A DNA stretch of 64,000 bases from Streptomyces cyaneus (GTDB lineage Bacteria > Actinomycetota > Actinomycetes > Streptomycetales > Streptomycetaceae). A program made the position numbers and the translations under genes. Every line of letters starts with the position of its first letter. The first letter of the stretch is position 1. Below the pieces are notes generated by a model. That model ran no database searches and was not told the origin of the DNA. It saw only the letters and a program-made list of their open reading frames with translations. Shown here piece by piece: positions 26,237 to 34,840 of the stretch. Location: NCBI RefSeq assembly GCF_004028635.1, contig NZ_RQJW01000003.1, positions 930,001 to 994,000 of the forward strand, written 5' to 3'.

Positions 26237-27019
26237 ATGACTTCAACCGCAAAGCCCCGCGCCCGTCGGCGCGCACTGACCGGCGGTCTGGCCGCCCTCG
26301 GGCTCTCGTCTGTCATGATCACGACAGTAGGCGCACCGCCGGCGAGCGCCGCCACCTGGCCTACGCCCAACGGCAGCCAGGGGACCTCCTCCACCATCTC
26401 CGTGTCCGGCACCAAGGACTACGGCATGAAGCGGTTCTACGGCACCGGGGACCTGGCCGGTGACGGCCAGGAGGAGGGCCAGGACCCGATCTTCAAGCTC
26501 GCGGCCGGCGCGACGCTGAAGAACGTCATCATCGGCGCGCCCGGCGCCGACGGCATCCACTGCGAGGGCAACTGCACGCTGCAGAACGTGTGGTGGGAGG
26601 ACGTCGGCGAGGACGCGGCGACCTTCCGGGGCGGCTCCACCTACAACGTGATCGGCGGCGGTGCGAAGAAGGCAGCCGACAAGGTCTTCCAGCACAACGG
26701 GCCCGGCACGGTGAACATCTCCAACTTCGCCGTCAGCGAGTTCAAGACGCTGTACCGCTCGTGCGGCGACTGCTCCACGCAGTACACGCGCAAGGTCAAC
26801 CTCAGCAACATCGAGGTGACCGGCACGGGGTCCACGGCTCGCCTCGTCGGCATCAACGTCAACCGGGGCGACGTGGCGACGCTGCGCGGCATCACGATCC
26901 TCAACGACGCGAGCCGCAAGGTCGTCCCCTGCCAGAAGTACAACAACAACACTGCCGTGGGTACGGGGCCGGACAGCACGAACTGTCTGTACTCCACATC
27001 GGACATCACCTACAGGTAG
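26237..27019 (+). CDS. Secreted pectate lyase, family PL3
   Basis: A 260-residue protein. The Tat/Sec-like leader KPRARRRALTGGLAALGLSS ends near ASA-ATWP. A compact PL3 beta-helix follows: DPIFKLAAGATLKNVIIGAPGADGIHCEGNCTLQNVWWEDVGEDA with the calcium-binding acidic residues, and YRSCGDCSTQYTRKVNLSNI with the cysteines usual for the family. It complements the PL1 enzyme on low- or high-methyl pectin. GAAGAAGG precedes the ATG. A 16-bp terminator stem follows. Confidence 0.92.
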   Translation: MTSTAKPRARRRALTGGLAALGLSSVMITTVGAPPASAATWPTPNGSQGTSSTISVSGTKDYGMKRFYGTGDLAGDGQEEGQDPIFKLAAGATLKNVIIGAPGADGIHCEGNCTLQNVWWEDVGEDAATFRGGSTYNVIGGGAKKAADKVFQHNGPGTVNISNFAVSEFKTLYRSCGDCSTQYTRKVNLSNIEVTGTGSTARLVGINVNRGDVATLRGITILNDASRKVVPCQKYNNNTAVGTGPDSTNCLYSTSDITYR

Positions 27020-27052
27020 GCCCCGCACACATGTAGTCCCCCCACGGTGAAT

Positions 27053-27096
27053 GCGGCCGTACGGAGCGTCCCCCGCACGGCGCTCCGTACGGCCGC
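27053..27096 (+). terminator. Strong terminator after the pectate lyase operon
   Basis: A perfect 16-bp inverted repeat (27053-27068 with 27081-27096, arm core CGGCCGTACGGAGCG) with a 12-nt loop, 34 bases after the PL3 stop. No U-tract, as is usual in Streptomyces. Confidence 0.85.
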
Positions 27097-27153
27097 CGCG
27101 TGTTTCCCCGCGGTCACGCGTCCCTGGTGCGTGGGTCCTCGATCAGCTACCGA

Positions 27154-27258
27154 CGGCCACGCGCGCGTACGTCCTCGGCGACCTCCCGGCCGTCACGCGT
27201 GCGAGCGTCCTATGCCGAGCTCCGGCCGTCACGCGTGTGTGCATCCTCTGCCAACTCC
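27154..27258 (-). repeat. Imperfect 36-bp (12-codon) tandem repeat at the end of the PaaX-like gene
   Basis: Copies at 27223-27258 and 27187-27222 are 36 bp and closely similar; 27154-27186 is a 33-bp degenerate copy. On the minus strand they read RELAEDAHTRDG, RSSA-stop-DARTRDG and REVAEDVRARG. The gene's TAG stop (27210-27212) therefore lies inside the second copy. Confidence 0.8.
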
Positions 27259-27974
27259 CGCCGGTAGTCCGCGTACACGGCCCGCAGCCGCTCACCCGGC
27301 CAGTCGGCCGGCAGGAGCTCGGGAGGCAGCACCGGGTCGGCCAGCAGGTGTCGTACGACGGCCGCGAAGGCGGTGAAGCGATCGGACGGGTGCCGCGCAC
27401 GGGCCGCATGGTCGAGCAGGGCGCGTCCCGTGCCGGCCCACGTGTCCAGCGGCCACAGGCTCGCGGCCAGTTCGCGCGCGGGGCGGTCGGGGCGGGCCGT
27501 GCAGCGCTCGGCGACCCGGCCGAGCTCGTCCGGCAGGGGGCGGAGCAGGTTGGCCGGCCGCAGCCATACGCCCTCACGCAGCTCCGCGAGCCGGAGCCGG
27601 GTCAGCTCGTTGCGCAGTTCCGCGCGTTCGGCGGGGCCGCGGCCTGTCGCCGTGACCAGGACCATCTCCCAGTCGCCGCCCCAGGGCACGGTCTCGGGGT
27701 GGACGGCGTCGTCCTGGCGCCGCTGGCGTTCCAGCAGGCGGTCGCTCAGCCGGTAGACCGTGTCCGCGCGCCGCAGGTCGCCGGCCGCCACCATCCGGCT
27801 GAGCGCGGCCCGCAGGGTGGATCCCGCGATCCCGAACGGCTCCACACTGCGCACCAGGTCCTTCACCGGCAGCTCGGGCGGATGCAGGCCCAGCAGCAGG
27901 CTCAGGACGACCGACCGGGCGGACAGCGGGCGCAGTTCCACCTCGTCGGCCTGCAGTGACGCGTTGTTCCGCAT
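27210..27974 (-). CDS. PaaX-like transcriptional regulator
   Basis: A 254-residue protein. The N-terminal winged helix is SARSVVLSLLLGLHPPELPVKDLVRSVEPFGIAGSTLRAALSRMVAAGDL. A middle domain follows (VPWGGDWEMVLVTATGRGPAERAELRNELTRLRLAELREGVWLRPANL), and then the PaaX C-terminal all-helical domain. Family members repress acyl-CoA catabolism genes and respond to CoA thioesters. It is divergent from an acyl-CoA dehydrogenase with a palindrome between, so that gene is the likely target. It is not adjacent to the paa operon 24 kb away. The C-terminus is shortened by a stop inside a tandem repeat. Confidence 0.85.
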   Translation of the reverse strand: MRNNASLQADEVELRPLSARSVVLSLLLGLHPPELPVKDLVRSVEPFGIAGSTLRAALSRMVAAGDLRRADTVYRLSDRLLERQRRQDDAVHPETVPWGGDWEMVLVTATGRGPAERAELRNELTRLRLAELREGVWLRPANLLRPLPDELGRVAERCTARPDRPARELAASLWPLDTWAGTGRALLDHAARARHPSDRFTAFAAVVRHLLADPVLPPELLPADWPGERLRAVYADYRRELAEDAHTRDGRSSA

Positions 27975-28019
27975 GGCGACGACTGTACGTGGCAGGGCGA
28001 CGGTGTCGTATTACAGGAT

Positions 28020-28035
28020 TGCTGCAACCGCAGCA
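28020..28035. promoter_or_regulatory. Palindrome between the PaaX-like and acyl-CoA dehydrogenase genes
   Basis: TGCTGC-AACC-GCAGCA is a perfect 16-bp palindrome 19 bases before the dehydrogenase ATG. It is a plausible operator for the divergent PaaX-like protein. Confidence 0.5.
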
Positions 28036-28054
28036 GCAGTGCAACACTGACGGC

Positions 28055-29749
28055 ATGGTCTCGACACCCGCGCAGGAGCAGCCCGGAGTGACGCAGGAGC
28101 TGTCCGGGCAGTACGCCACCCACGACGTCACCAACCAGCCCCCTCCCCTGTCCCCGTACGACGCCTCCGAGGACGCGGCTCTGCTCGAAGGGGTGCGCCG
28201 CGAGGGTGCCGGGTGGGCCGAGGAGGACATCCGGCGGCTCGGCATGCGGGCCGGGAGCGCGCAGGCGCAGGAGTGGGGTGAGCAGGCCAACCGGCACGAG
28301 CCGGAACTGCGTACGCACGACCGGTACGGCCATCGCGTCGACGAGGTCGAGTTCCACCCGAGCTGGCACCACCTGATGCGGGTCGCGGTCGCCGAGGGGC
28401 TGGCGGCGGCGCCCTGGGCGGACGAGCGGCCCGGCGCCCATGTCGCCAGGACCGCGGGCGGGCTGGTGTGGGGGCACACCGAGGCGGGGCACGGCTGTCC
28501 GACGTCGATGACGTACGCCGCCGTCCCCGTGCTGCGTCGGCAGCCGGAGTTGGCGAAGGTCTACGAACCCCTGCTGACCAGCAGGGAGTACGACCCGGAG
28601 CTGCGCGTGCCGACGGAGAAGCGCGGGCTGCTCGCGGGCATGGGGATGACCGAGAAGCAGGGCGGCTCCGACGTCCGTACGAACACCACCACGGCGACGC
28701 CGACCGCGGAGCCCGGCGTGTACACGCTGCGTGGGCACAAGTGGTTCACCTCGGCGCCCATGTGCGACGTCTTCCTGGTGCTGGCCCAGGCGCCCGGCGG
28801 CCTGTCCTGCTTCCTCGTGCCGCGCATCCTGCCCGACGGCAGCCGCAACGCCTTCCGCATCCAGCGCCTGAAGGACAAGCTGGGCAACCGCTCCAACGCC
28901 TCCTCCGAGCCCGAGTTCGACGGGACCGTGGCCTGGCTGGTGGGGCCCGAGGGACGGGGCGTCAAGACGATCATCGAGATGGTCAACTGCACCCGACTGG
29001 ACTGCGTGATGTCGTCGGCGACACTGATGCGCAAGACGCTCGTCGAGGCGGGGCACCATGTGCGGTACCGCAGCGCGTTCGGCGCCCGGCTGATCGACCA
29101 GCCACTGATGCGCCACGTGCTGGCCGACCTGGCGCTGGAGTCCGAGGCCGCCACGACGCTCACGCTACGGCTGGCCGGCGCGGCCGACCGTGCGGTGCGC
29201 GGAGACGACGTGGACGGGGCCGAGGCGGCGTTCCGCCGGATCGCCACCGCCGTCGGCAAGTACTGGGTCACCAAGCGGGGCCCGGCCTTCACGGCGGAGG
29301 CCCTGGAGTGCCTGGGCGGCAACGGCTACGTCGAGGAGTCGGGCATGCCCCGCCACTACCGCGAGGCGCCGCTGCTGTCGATCTGGGAGGGCTCGGGGAA
29401 CGTCAACGCCCTCGACGTGCTGCGGGCGTTGAGCAGGGAGCCGGGCACCGCAGAGGCGCTCTTCGCCGAACTCGCCCTGGCGCAGGGGGCGGACGCCCGG
29501 CTGGACGCGGCCGTCACCCGCCTGAAGGGCCTGCTGACCACAGCCTCCGAGGCCGGTGCCCGCCGCCTGGTCGAGCAGATGGCCCTCACCCTCCAGGCCT
29601 CCCTGCTGGTCCGACACGCCCCCACGGCGATCGCCGACGCCTTCTGCGCGAGCCGACTCGACGGCGACTGGGGGCACGCGTTCGGGACGCTGCCGGATGC
29701 CGCCGACGTGGACACGATCCTGGGACGGGCGCTGCCGGGCGGGGCGTGA
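28055..29749 (+). CDS. AidB-like acyl-CoA dehydrogenase
   Basis: A 564-residue flavoprotein longer than standard acyl-CoA dehydrogenases (about 380) and of AidB-type length. It shows the FAD-binding LLAGMGMTEKQGGSDVRTNTT, HKWFTSAPMCDVFLVLAQ, RLKDKLGNRSNASSE, and the C-terminal CLGGNGYVEESGMPRHYREAPLLSIWEGSGNV. AidB proteins bind FAD and DNA and take part in alkylation stress; an acyl-CoA or isovaleryl-CoA substrate is possible. There is no Shine-Dalgarno sequence before the ATG, so the message may be nearly leaderless. Regulation by the divergent PaaX-like protein is inferred. Confidence 0.87.
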   Translation: MVSTPAQEQPGVTQELSGQYATHDVTNQPPPLSPYDASEDAALLEGVRREGAGWAEEDIRRLGMRAGSAQAQEWGEQANRHEPELRTHDRYGHRVDEVEFHPSWHHLMRVAVAEGLAAAPWADERPGAHVARTAGGLVWGHTEAGHGCPTSMTYAAVPVLRRQPELAKVYEPLLTSREYDPELRVPTEKRGLLAGMGMTEKQGGSDVRTNTTTATPTAEPGVYTLRGHKWFTSAPMCDVFLVLAQAPGGLSCFLVPRILPDGSRNAFRIQRLKDKLGNRSNASSEPEFDGTVAWLVGPEGRGVKTIIEMVNCTRLDCVMSSATLMRKTLVEAGHHVRYRSAFGARLIDQPLMRHVLADLALESEAATTLTLRLAGAADRAVRGDDVDGAEAAFRRIATAVGKYWVTKRGPAFTAEALECLGGNGYVEESGMPRHYREAPLLSIWEGSGNVNALDVLRALSREPGTAEALFAELALAQGADARLDAAVTRLKGLLTTASEAGARRLVEQMALTLQASLLVRHAPTAIADAFCASRLDGDWGHAFGTLPDAADVDTILGRALPGGA

Positions 29750-29938
29750 GGTGGGGCTGGGTGCTCGGGGCTTGGGGTGTGGTCCGGGGGCTCGGGATGG
29801 GGGGGTGAGGTCCGGGTGCTCGGGACGTGAGGTGCGGTTCCGGCGCTCGGGGTGTGGGGTGGGGCCCGGGTGCTCGTTGGCTTGGGGTGCGGTCCGGTGC
29901 TCGGGGCGTGAGGTGCGGTCCGGGGGCTCGGGCAGGGG
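29747..29938 (+). repeat. Seven degenerate tandem units of about 27 bp starting at the acd stop codon
   Basis: Units begin at 29747, 29773, 29806, 29828, 29855, 29883 and 29909 (22-33 bp each), with consensus TGRGGTGCGGTCCGGGKGC then TCGGGGCG. The first unit begins with the TGA of the acyl-CoA dehydrogenase gene. The strand is strikingly G-rich. Confidence 0.8.
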
Positions 29939-29955
29939 CAACCTCAGGAGGTGAA

Positions 29956-30075
29956 GCGGGGCAGGGTTGGTCGAGCGACGGACACCGCAGGGCGCGGAAT
30001 CGGGCAAGGCTGATCCGGCGGCGGACACCGCCACAGCGCGGGGTCGGGCAACACTGATCGGGTGCGGGCGTCGCC
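29956..30075 (+). repeat. Three degenerate tandem units of about 44 bp
   Basis: Copies at about 29956-29993, 29994-30037 and 30038-30075 share GCGG..TCGGGCAA..CTGATC followed by GGCGGCGGACACCGC or variants. No coding sense is apparent. Confidence 0.7.
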
Positions 30076-30276
30076 GGACTCGTCCCGGGTTCGCACAGCC
30101 AGGTGGCCGGGTGCGCGACCGGGGCTGCCGTCTGGGCGGACGTAGGCCCGCGATGTCGCCGCGCCTCGGTCGTCAGGAGGTGGTCGTGGGCTGCAACCGG
30201 CCCTGTGTAGGGCCCTGACCACCCTGGGCCCGGACTTCCCGGCGTTCTGGCGCGACTCCCCTGCCGCGCGCGGACC

Positions 30277-30930
30277 CGACGGGCGCGAGAGGTGAACGCC
30301 CTGCGGGAACAGCTCGCCCGAGCCGTGGCCACCCTGCCTCGGTGCCGCCGCCCCGCCCGCTTCGCGACCAAGGCCACCGCGCCCTTCACACGCCACAACT
30401 CCCTCGCCGAGCGCAACCGCGCACCGATCCGAAAAGCGCGAGAAGTAAACACCCCGCGGCAGGACCCCACCCGGGCCGCGGCCACCCCTACCTCGGCGCC
30501 ACCGCCCCGGCCCCTTCGCGACCAAGGCCACCGCGCCCTTCACACGCCACAACTCCCTCGCCGAGCGCAACCGCGCACCGATCCGAAAAGCGCGAGAAGT
30601 AAACACCCCGCGGAAGGACCCCACCCGGGCCGCGGCCACCCCTACCTCGGCGCCACCGCCCCGGCCCCTTCGCGATCAAGACCACCGCGCCCTTCACACG
30701 CCACAACTCCCTCGCCGAGCGCAGGGATCCACCGGCGCGCCACCGTCCACCGCGATCAGGGCGGCGGCGCGCCGCGCTACGCGCACCGATCCGAAAAGCG
30801 CGAGAAGTAAACACCCCGCGGAAGGACCCCGCCCGGACCGTGGCCACCCCCGCCTCGGCGCCACCGCCCCGCCCCCTTCACGACCAAGGGCCACCGCGCC
30901 CTTCGCGCGCCGCGGCCGCCCCCGGGGCCT
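30277..30930 (+). repeat. Tandem array with a 154-bp unit
   Basis: The marker GAAAAGCGCGAGAAGTAAAC recurs at 30431, 30585 and 30793. The first two are exactly 154 bp apart. The last interval is 208 bp because of a 54-bp insertion at about 30724-30778 that carries two GGCGCGCC sites (30734, 30766). A divergent copy precedes (about 30277-30430) and a partial one follows. As 154 is not a multiple of three, the overlapping open frames change phase at each unit and are not credible genes. Confidence 0.88.
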
Positions 30931-31036
30931 TGCCCGGCGGCCCCGAGACGCCGTACGGCGCGATCCGCGGGCCGGGCAGCGGCGAGATGGCACGGGCACG
31001 GCAGCCGCGACGCTTCGCTGAGCGCTCGTGCAGTCG

Positions 31037-31624
31037 TCAGCCCGTCGTCCGGCCGCCCCACAGGGGGCCGAACCGTGCCCACTCGTAGCCCCACTGGTCG
31101 ATGCGCCGGCTCTCCAGGCGGTTGCGGAGGGCGCGGCCGGCGATGAAGGGGACGGACGCGGCGCACATGCCTGCGAGGCCGCCGACCAGTGCGGCCCGTG
31201 AGCGGGCCTCGGACGGCGTGGCGGGCTTGGTCACCAGGCGGCCCTGGGGGTCCGTCCAGACGGTGACCGGCGTGCCGACGCCGCTGCCGGGCCGGACGCG
31301 GGCCTGGCCGGTGTGCGCGGAACCGTCCCGCGCGCTCCAGCGGACCTTCGCCCACACACTCGCGCCGGTCGAGGTGCCGGTGCGCGAGTCGGTCGTGCCC
31401 GGCGCCTGCTCGGTGAGCAGGGCGACGGCGGGGCGCCACTCGACGCGCTCCCGGGCCATTCCCTGCTCCACCGTGCCGGCCGTCGTCAGGCCGGCGAGCA
31501 CTCCGGCGAGGGCGGTGAGCGCCCAGGCGGCGAGCAGTACCCAGGCCTCCACCGCATCGGCCCGGCGCTTGAGCGGATTGCGCCGCCAACGCCACAGCCA
31601 CACCTTCGGACCACGGAACGCCAT
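31037..31624 (-). CDS. Rv1733c-like membrane protein
   Basis: A 195-residue protein. It begins with a basic stretch (VWLWRWRRNPLKRRADAVEAW) before transmembrane helix 1 (VLLAAWALTALAGVLAGL). An extracytoplasmic domain of about 95 residues follows (VRWSARDGSAHTGQARV, GTPVTVWTDPQGRLV), then helix 2 (AALVGGLAGMCAASVPFIAG) and a basic tail. This is the layout of the actinobacterial Rv1733c family of unknown function. AGGAGGAAG six bases before the ATG at 31624 fixes the start. Confidence 0.8.
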   Translation of the reverse strand: MAFRGPKVWLWRWRRNPLKRRADAVEAWVLLAAWALTALAGVLAGLTTAGTVEQGMARERVEWRPAVALLTEQAPGTTDSRTGTSTGASVWAKVRWSARDGSAHTGQARVRPGSGVGTPVTVWTDPQGRLVTKPATPSEARSRAALVGGLAGMCAASVPFIAGRALRNRLESRRIDQWGYEWARFGPLWGGRTTG

Positions 31625-31900
31625 CGAAGGCTTCCTCCTCATGAGCGCACGAACCAGCCGGACCGACCGCCCTCCCATACGGGAGACGACAGGCGGATGC
31701 TCACGGCACGTACCGGGAGTCGACCGTGGCACGGGTCACGCGGCCGCCGCGGGCGTCTTCGTGAAAGCGCCCCGCGGCCCGCGACGCCGAGCTATCCTCG
31801 CCGCCCTGACCTGCGACGCAGTCCATTCCAGAGGTGACTGTCAGTGCCGGGGTGCAGACTGGCCGGTGTCTGGGACAAAGACGTCGCGGAGGTGATCGGC

Positions 31901-32986
31901 ATGACCGAGGTACTGCTCGCCGTGGGCACGCGCAAAGGCCTGTTCATCGGGCGGAGGCGAGGTGGCACCTGGGAGTTCGACGAGAGTCCGTACTTCAACG
32001 CTCAGGCGATGTACTCCGTCGCCATCGACACGCGGGGCGAGCGTCCGCGGCTGCTGGCGGGCGGCGACAGCGCGCACTGGGGCCCGTCGGTCTTCCACTC
32101 CGACGACCTGGGCCGTACGTGGACCGAACCGGCCCAGCCGGCCGTCAAGTTCCCGAAGGACACGGAGGCTTCCCTGGAGCGGGTGTGGCAGCTGCACCCG
32201 GCGGCCGCGGAGCCGGACGTGGTGTACGCGGGCACGGAACCGGCCGCGCTGTACCGCTCGGAGGACCGCGGCGAGACCTTCGAGCTGGTCCGCCCGCTGT
32301 GGGAGCACCCGACCCGGTCGAAGTGGGTGCCAGGGGGCGGCGGTGAGGGCCTGCACACCGTGATCACCGACAAGCGCGACCCCCAGGCCGTGACGGTCGC
32401 CGTCTCGACGGCCGGGGTGTTCAAGACCGCCGACGGCGGCGCGAGCTGGACGCCCTCCAACTACGGCGTCTCCGCGGTGTTCCTGCCGGATCCGAACCCG
32501 GAGTTCGGCCAGTGCGTCCACAAGATCGCGCAGGACGCGGCGACTTCGGACCGCCTCTATCTGCAGAACCACTGGGGCGTGTACCGCAGCGACGACGCGG
32601 GCGCACACTGGACGGACATCGGCGAGGGCCTGCCGTCCACGTTCGGCTTCGCGGCGGCCGCACACCCCCACCGCGGCGAGACGGCGTACGTGTTCCCGAT
32701 CAACGCCGACGCCGACCGCGTGCCCGCCGACCACCGATGTCGTGTCTTCCGTACGGCGGACGCGGGCAAGACGTGGGAGCCGCTGTCGGCGGGACTGCCG
32801 CAGGAGGACCACTACGGCACGGTGCTGCGCGACGCGCTTTGCACGGACGACGCGGACCCGGCGGGCGTGTACTTCGGCAACCGCAACGGCGAGGTGTTCG
32901 CATCGGCCGACGACGGCGACAGCTGGCAGCAGTTGGCGTCGCATCTGCCGGACGTGCTGTGCGTGCGGGCCGCGGTGATCGCATGA
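31901..32986 (+). CDS. Asp-box beta-propeller protein, sialidase-like fold
   Basis: A 361-residue protein with six Asp-box motifs of the type S-x-D-x-G-x-x-[52 protein letters not shown] and [10 protein letters not shown]. This marks a sialidase/BNR-type propeller. No signal peptide or sialidase arginine triad is evident, so a true exo-sialidase role is doubtful and it is probably cytosolic. GGAGGTGATCGGC places the start at 31901; the open frame begins 57 bases earlier. Confidence 0.8.
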   Translation: MTEVLLAVGTRKGLFIGRRRGGTWEFDESPYFNAQAMYSVAIDTRGERPRLLAGGDSAHWGPSVFHSDDLGRTWTEPAQPAVKFPKDTEASLERVWQLHPAAAEPDVVYAGTEPAALYRSEDRGETFELVRPLWEHPTRSKWVPGGGGEGLHTVITDKRDPQAVTVAVSTAGVFKTADGGASWTPSNYGVSAVFLPDPNPEFGQCVHKIAQDAATSDRLYLQNHWGVYRSDDAGAHWTDIGEGLPSTFGFAAAAHPHRGETAYVFPINADADRVPADHRCRVFRTADAGKTWEPLSAGLPQEDHYGTVLRDALCTDDADPAGVYFGNRNGEVFASADDGDSWQQLASHLPDVLCVRAAVIA

Positions 32987-33040
32987 GTCGTCCGCGTCGC
33001 CGGGGCTTACGGGCCGGCCTTGGCCACTGGTTGATCACCG

Positions 33041-33061
33041 CTGCCGGTACGGCAGTAGGGT
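33041..33061 (+). promoter_or_regulatory. Promoter of ung with a palindrome abutting the -10
   Basis: CTGCCG-GTA-CGGCAG (33041-33055) directly precedes the -10 TAGGGT (33056-33061), which is seven bases before the GTG at 33069. It is a candidate operator; no LexA-type sequence is seen. Confidence 0.45.
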
Positions 33062-33068
33062 GACGCCC

Positions 33069-33746
33069 GTGGCACCACGACCCTTGCATGAAATCCTCGA
33101 ACCGGGCTGGGCGAACGCCCTGGAACCCGTTGCCGAACGGATCGCCGGGATGGGCGACTTCCTGCGTGCGGAGATCGCCGCGGGACGCACCTATCTACCG
33201 GCCGGGCCGAACGTCCTGCGGGCCTTTCAGCAGCCCTTCGACGACGTACGGGTCCTGATCGTCGGACAGGACCCGTATCCGACCCCGGGACATGCCGTGG
33301 GGTTGTCGTTCTCGGTGGCGCCCGACGTGCGTCCGCTGCCCGGCAGCCTCATCAACATCTACCGGGAGCTCAACACCGATCTGGGGCTGCCGCAGCCGTC
33401 CAACGGCGATCTGACGCCGTGGACCCAGCAGGGCGTGCTGCTGCTCAACAGGGCGCTCACGACGGCCCCGCGCAAGCCGGCCGCCCACCGCGGCAAGGGC
33501 TGGGAGGAGGTCACCGAGCAGGCCATACGTGCGCTGGCCGGCCGCGGCAAGCCGCTGGTGTCCATCCTCTGGGGCCGCGACGCCCGCAACCTGCGGCCCC
33601 TCCTCGGAAACCTCCCGTCGGTGGAGTCCGCCCACCCCTCCCCCATGTCCGCCGACCGCGGCTTCTTCGGCTCCCGCCCGTTCAGCCGGGCCAACGACCT
33701 GCTGATCCGACAGGGAGGACAGCCGGTGGACTGGCGCCTGCCGTGA
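33069..33746 (+). CDS. ung: Uracil-DNA glycosylase, family 1
   Basis: A 225-residue enzyme that excises uracil from DNA for base excision repair. The water-activating loop [18 protein letters not shown] (catalytic Asp), [10 protein letters not shown], and the minor-groove loop [18 protein letters not shown] (catalytic His) are all intact. The GTG at 33069 is preferred because TAGGGT lies seven bases upstream; an in-frame GTG at 33060 is possible. Its stop overlaps the next gene's GTG by 4 nt, coupling the two. Confidence 0.93.
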   Translation: MAPRPLHEILEPGWANALEPVAERIAGMGDFLRAEIAAGRTYLPAGPNVLRAFQQPFDDVRVLIVGQDPYPTPGHAVGLSFSVAPDVRPLPGSLINIYRELNTDLGLPQPSNGDLTPWTQQGVLLLNRALTTAPRKPAAHRGKGWEEVTEQAIRALAGRGKPLVSILWGRDARNLRPLLGNLPSVESAHPSPMSADRGFFGSRPFSRANDLLIRQGGQPVDWRLP

Positions 33747-34720
33747 CCGACGCCTCCGGGTTCCTCGCCGTCGACTCCGGAGGGTCGGGGATGCGCGTCG
33801 TCGTCGGCACCGTAGAACAGGGGGTGGCGGCCCGGCGGGAGTCCCGCGTCCCTGTGCGCACCGGGGACCGGGGTATCGACGCCGGGCACCTGATGGAGCA
33901 ACTGGTGCCCATGGTGCGGGCGTTGGTGGCCGAATCCGGCGTCGTTCGGCTTGGGGCGGCCGTGGTCGGTGCCGCCGGGCTCGCCAGCCTGGGCGACGGA
34001 CTGCGCGCCGAACTGCCCGCCGCGCTGGAGCGGGAGTTCGGTGTCGGGCGGGTCGCCCTCGTCGCCGATGCCGTCACCGCCTATGTCGGCGCCCTCGGAC
34101 CCCGGCCCGGTGCCGTGGTCGCCGCCGGTACGGGGCTGATCGCGATGGGCACGGATCTGACGCGCTGGCGCCGCGCGGACGGCTGGGGGCATCTGCTCGG
34201 TGACTGTGGCAGCGGTGCCTGGATCGGGCGGGCCGGGCTGGAGGCGGCGCTGCGCGCGCACGACGGGCGGCCCGGCGGCTCGGCCGGGCTGCTGGCCCGC
34301 GCCGAGGAACTGTTCGGCCCGGTGCGAAGGCTGCCCGGCAAGCTCTATCCGCGCCCGGACCGGCCGGCCGTCCTCGCCTCCTTCGCCCCCCACGTGGCGG
34401 CCTGCGCCGACGTCGACCCGGTCGCCGCGGACATCCTGCGGGCTGCCGCACGGCACATGGCCGAATCGGCGGCCGCCGTCTGCCCCACCACCGGAGAGCC
34501 CCAAGTCGCGCTCACCGGTGGCCTGTTCAAGCTGGGCGCCCCTCTTCTCGTACCGCTGGAGGAGGAGTTGGCGAAGCGGCTGCCGCACGCTCGGCGGGTA
34601 CCGGCCGCCGGGGATCCGTTGCAGGGGGCGGTGCGCATCGCGACCGATCTGGCGGCGGGCGCGCTCACTCTGCCGAGTGACGATGCGATGCTCCACGTGG
34701 TGACCGGAAAGAGGGACTGA
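33743..34720 (+). CDS. BadF/BadG-type ATPase, probable N-acetylglucosamine kinase
   Basis: A 325-residue protein of the actin-like ASKHA fold. It shows the phosphate-1 loop [25 protein letters not shown], the phosphate-2 region [14 protein letters not shown], and [18 protein letters not shown]. This is typical of GlcNAc kinases, which make GlcNAc-6-phosphate. The GTG start overlaps the ung stop (GTGA), an unusual partnership with no metabolic link. The sugar cannot be settled from sequence alone. Confidence 0.85.
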   Translation: MTDASGFLAVDSGGSGMRVVVGTVEQGVAARRESRVPVRTGDRGIDAGHLMEQLVPMVRALVAESGVVRLGAAVVGAAGLASLGDGLRAELPAALEREFGVGRVALVADAVTAYVGALGPRPGAVVAAGTGLIAMGTDLTRWRRADGWGHLLGDCGSGAWIGRAGLEAALRAHDGRPGGSAGLLARAEELFGPVRRLPGKLYPRPDRPAVLASFAPHVAACADVDPVAADILRAAARHMAESAAAVCPTTGEPQVALTGGLFKLGAPLLVPLEEELAKRLPHARRVPAAGDPLQGAVRIATDLAAGALTLPSDDAMLHVVTGKRD

Positions 34721-34826
34721 TCCACCTACGCCGTCCGCTTCCACACCGCACGTAACTCAATCAGACAAATATGGACGGATACCGCTCACCTGCACCCTCC
34801 CCGAACAGGGGAGCCCAGGAAGCCAG

Positions 34827-34832
34827 TAACAT
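34827..34832 (+). promoter_or_regulatory. -10 element TAACAT of the chelatase gene
   Basis: TAACAT is eight bases before the ATG at 34841 with no ribosome binding site, suggesting a leaderless transcript. Confidence 0.45.
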
Positions 34833-34840
34833 GCGTCGCC

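Larger units (their letters stand above)
29750..31036. other. 1.29-kb gene-free region made largely of tandem arrays
   Basis: No supportable protein gene lies between the acyl-CoA dehydrogenase stop and the end of the Rv1733c-like gene. It holds the ~27-bp, ~44-bp and 154-bp arrays in succession. A short stretch at about 30213-30291 reads ALTTLGPDFPAFWRDSPAAR in one frame and could be a relic of a lost gene. Confidence 0.7.

Noticed and set aside
29944..30847. Minus- and plus-strand open frames in the 154-bp array
   Set aside because: The unit length is not divisible by three, so each frame changes meaning at every unit; repeated peptides such as GVFTSRAFRIGARLRSA are a by-product of the repeat.
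33743..34720. Calling the BadF-type gene nagK
   Set aside because: ASKHA sugar kinases of this type are not separable by sugar from sequence alone, and it has no DasR-like box of its own.
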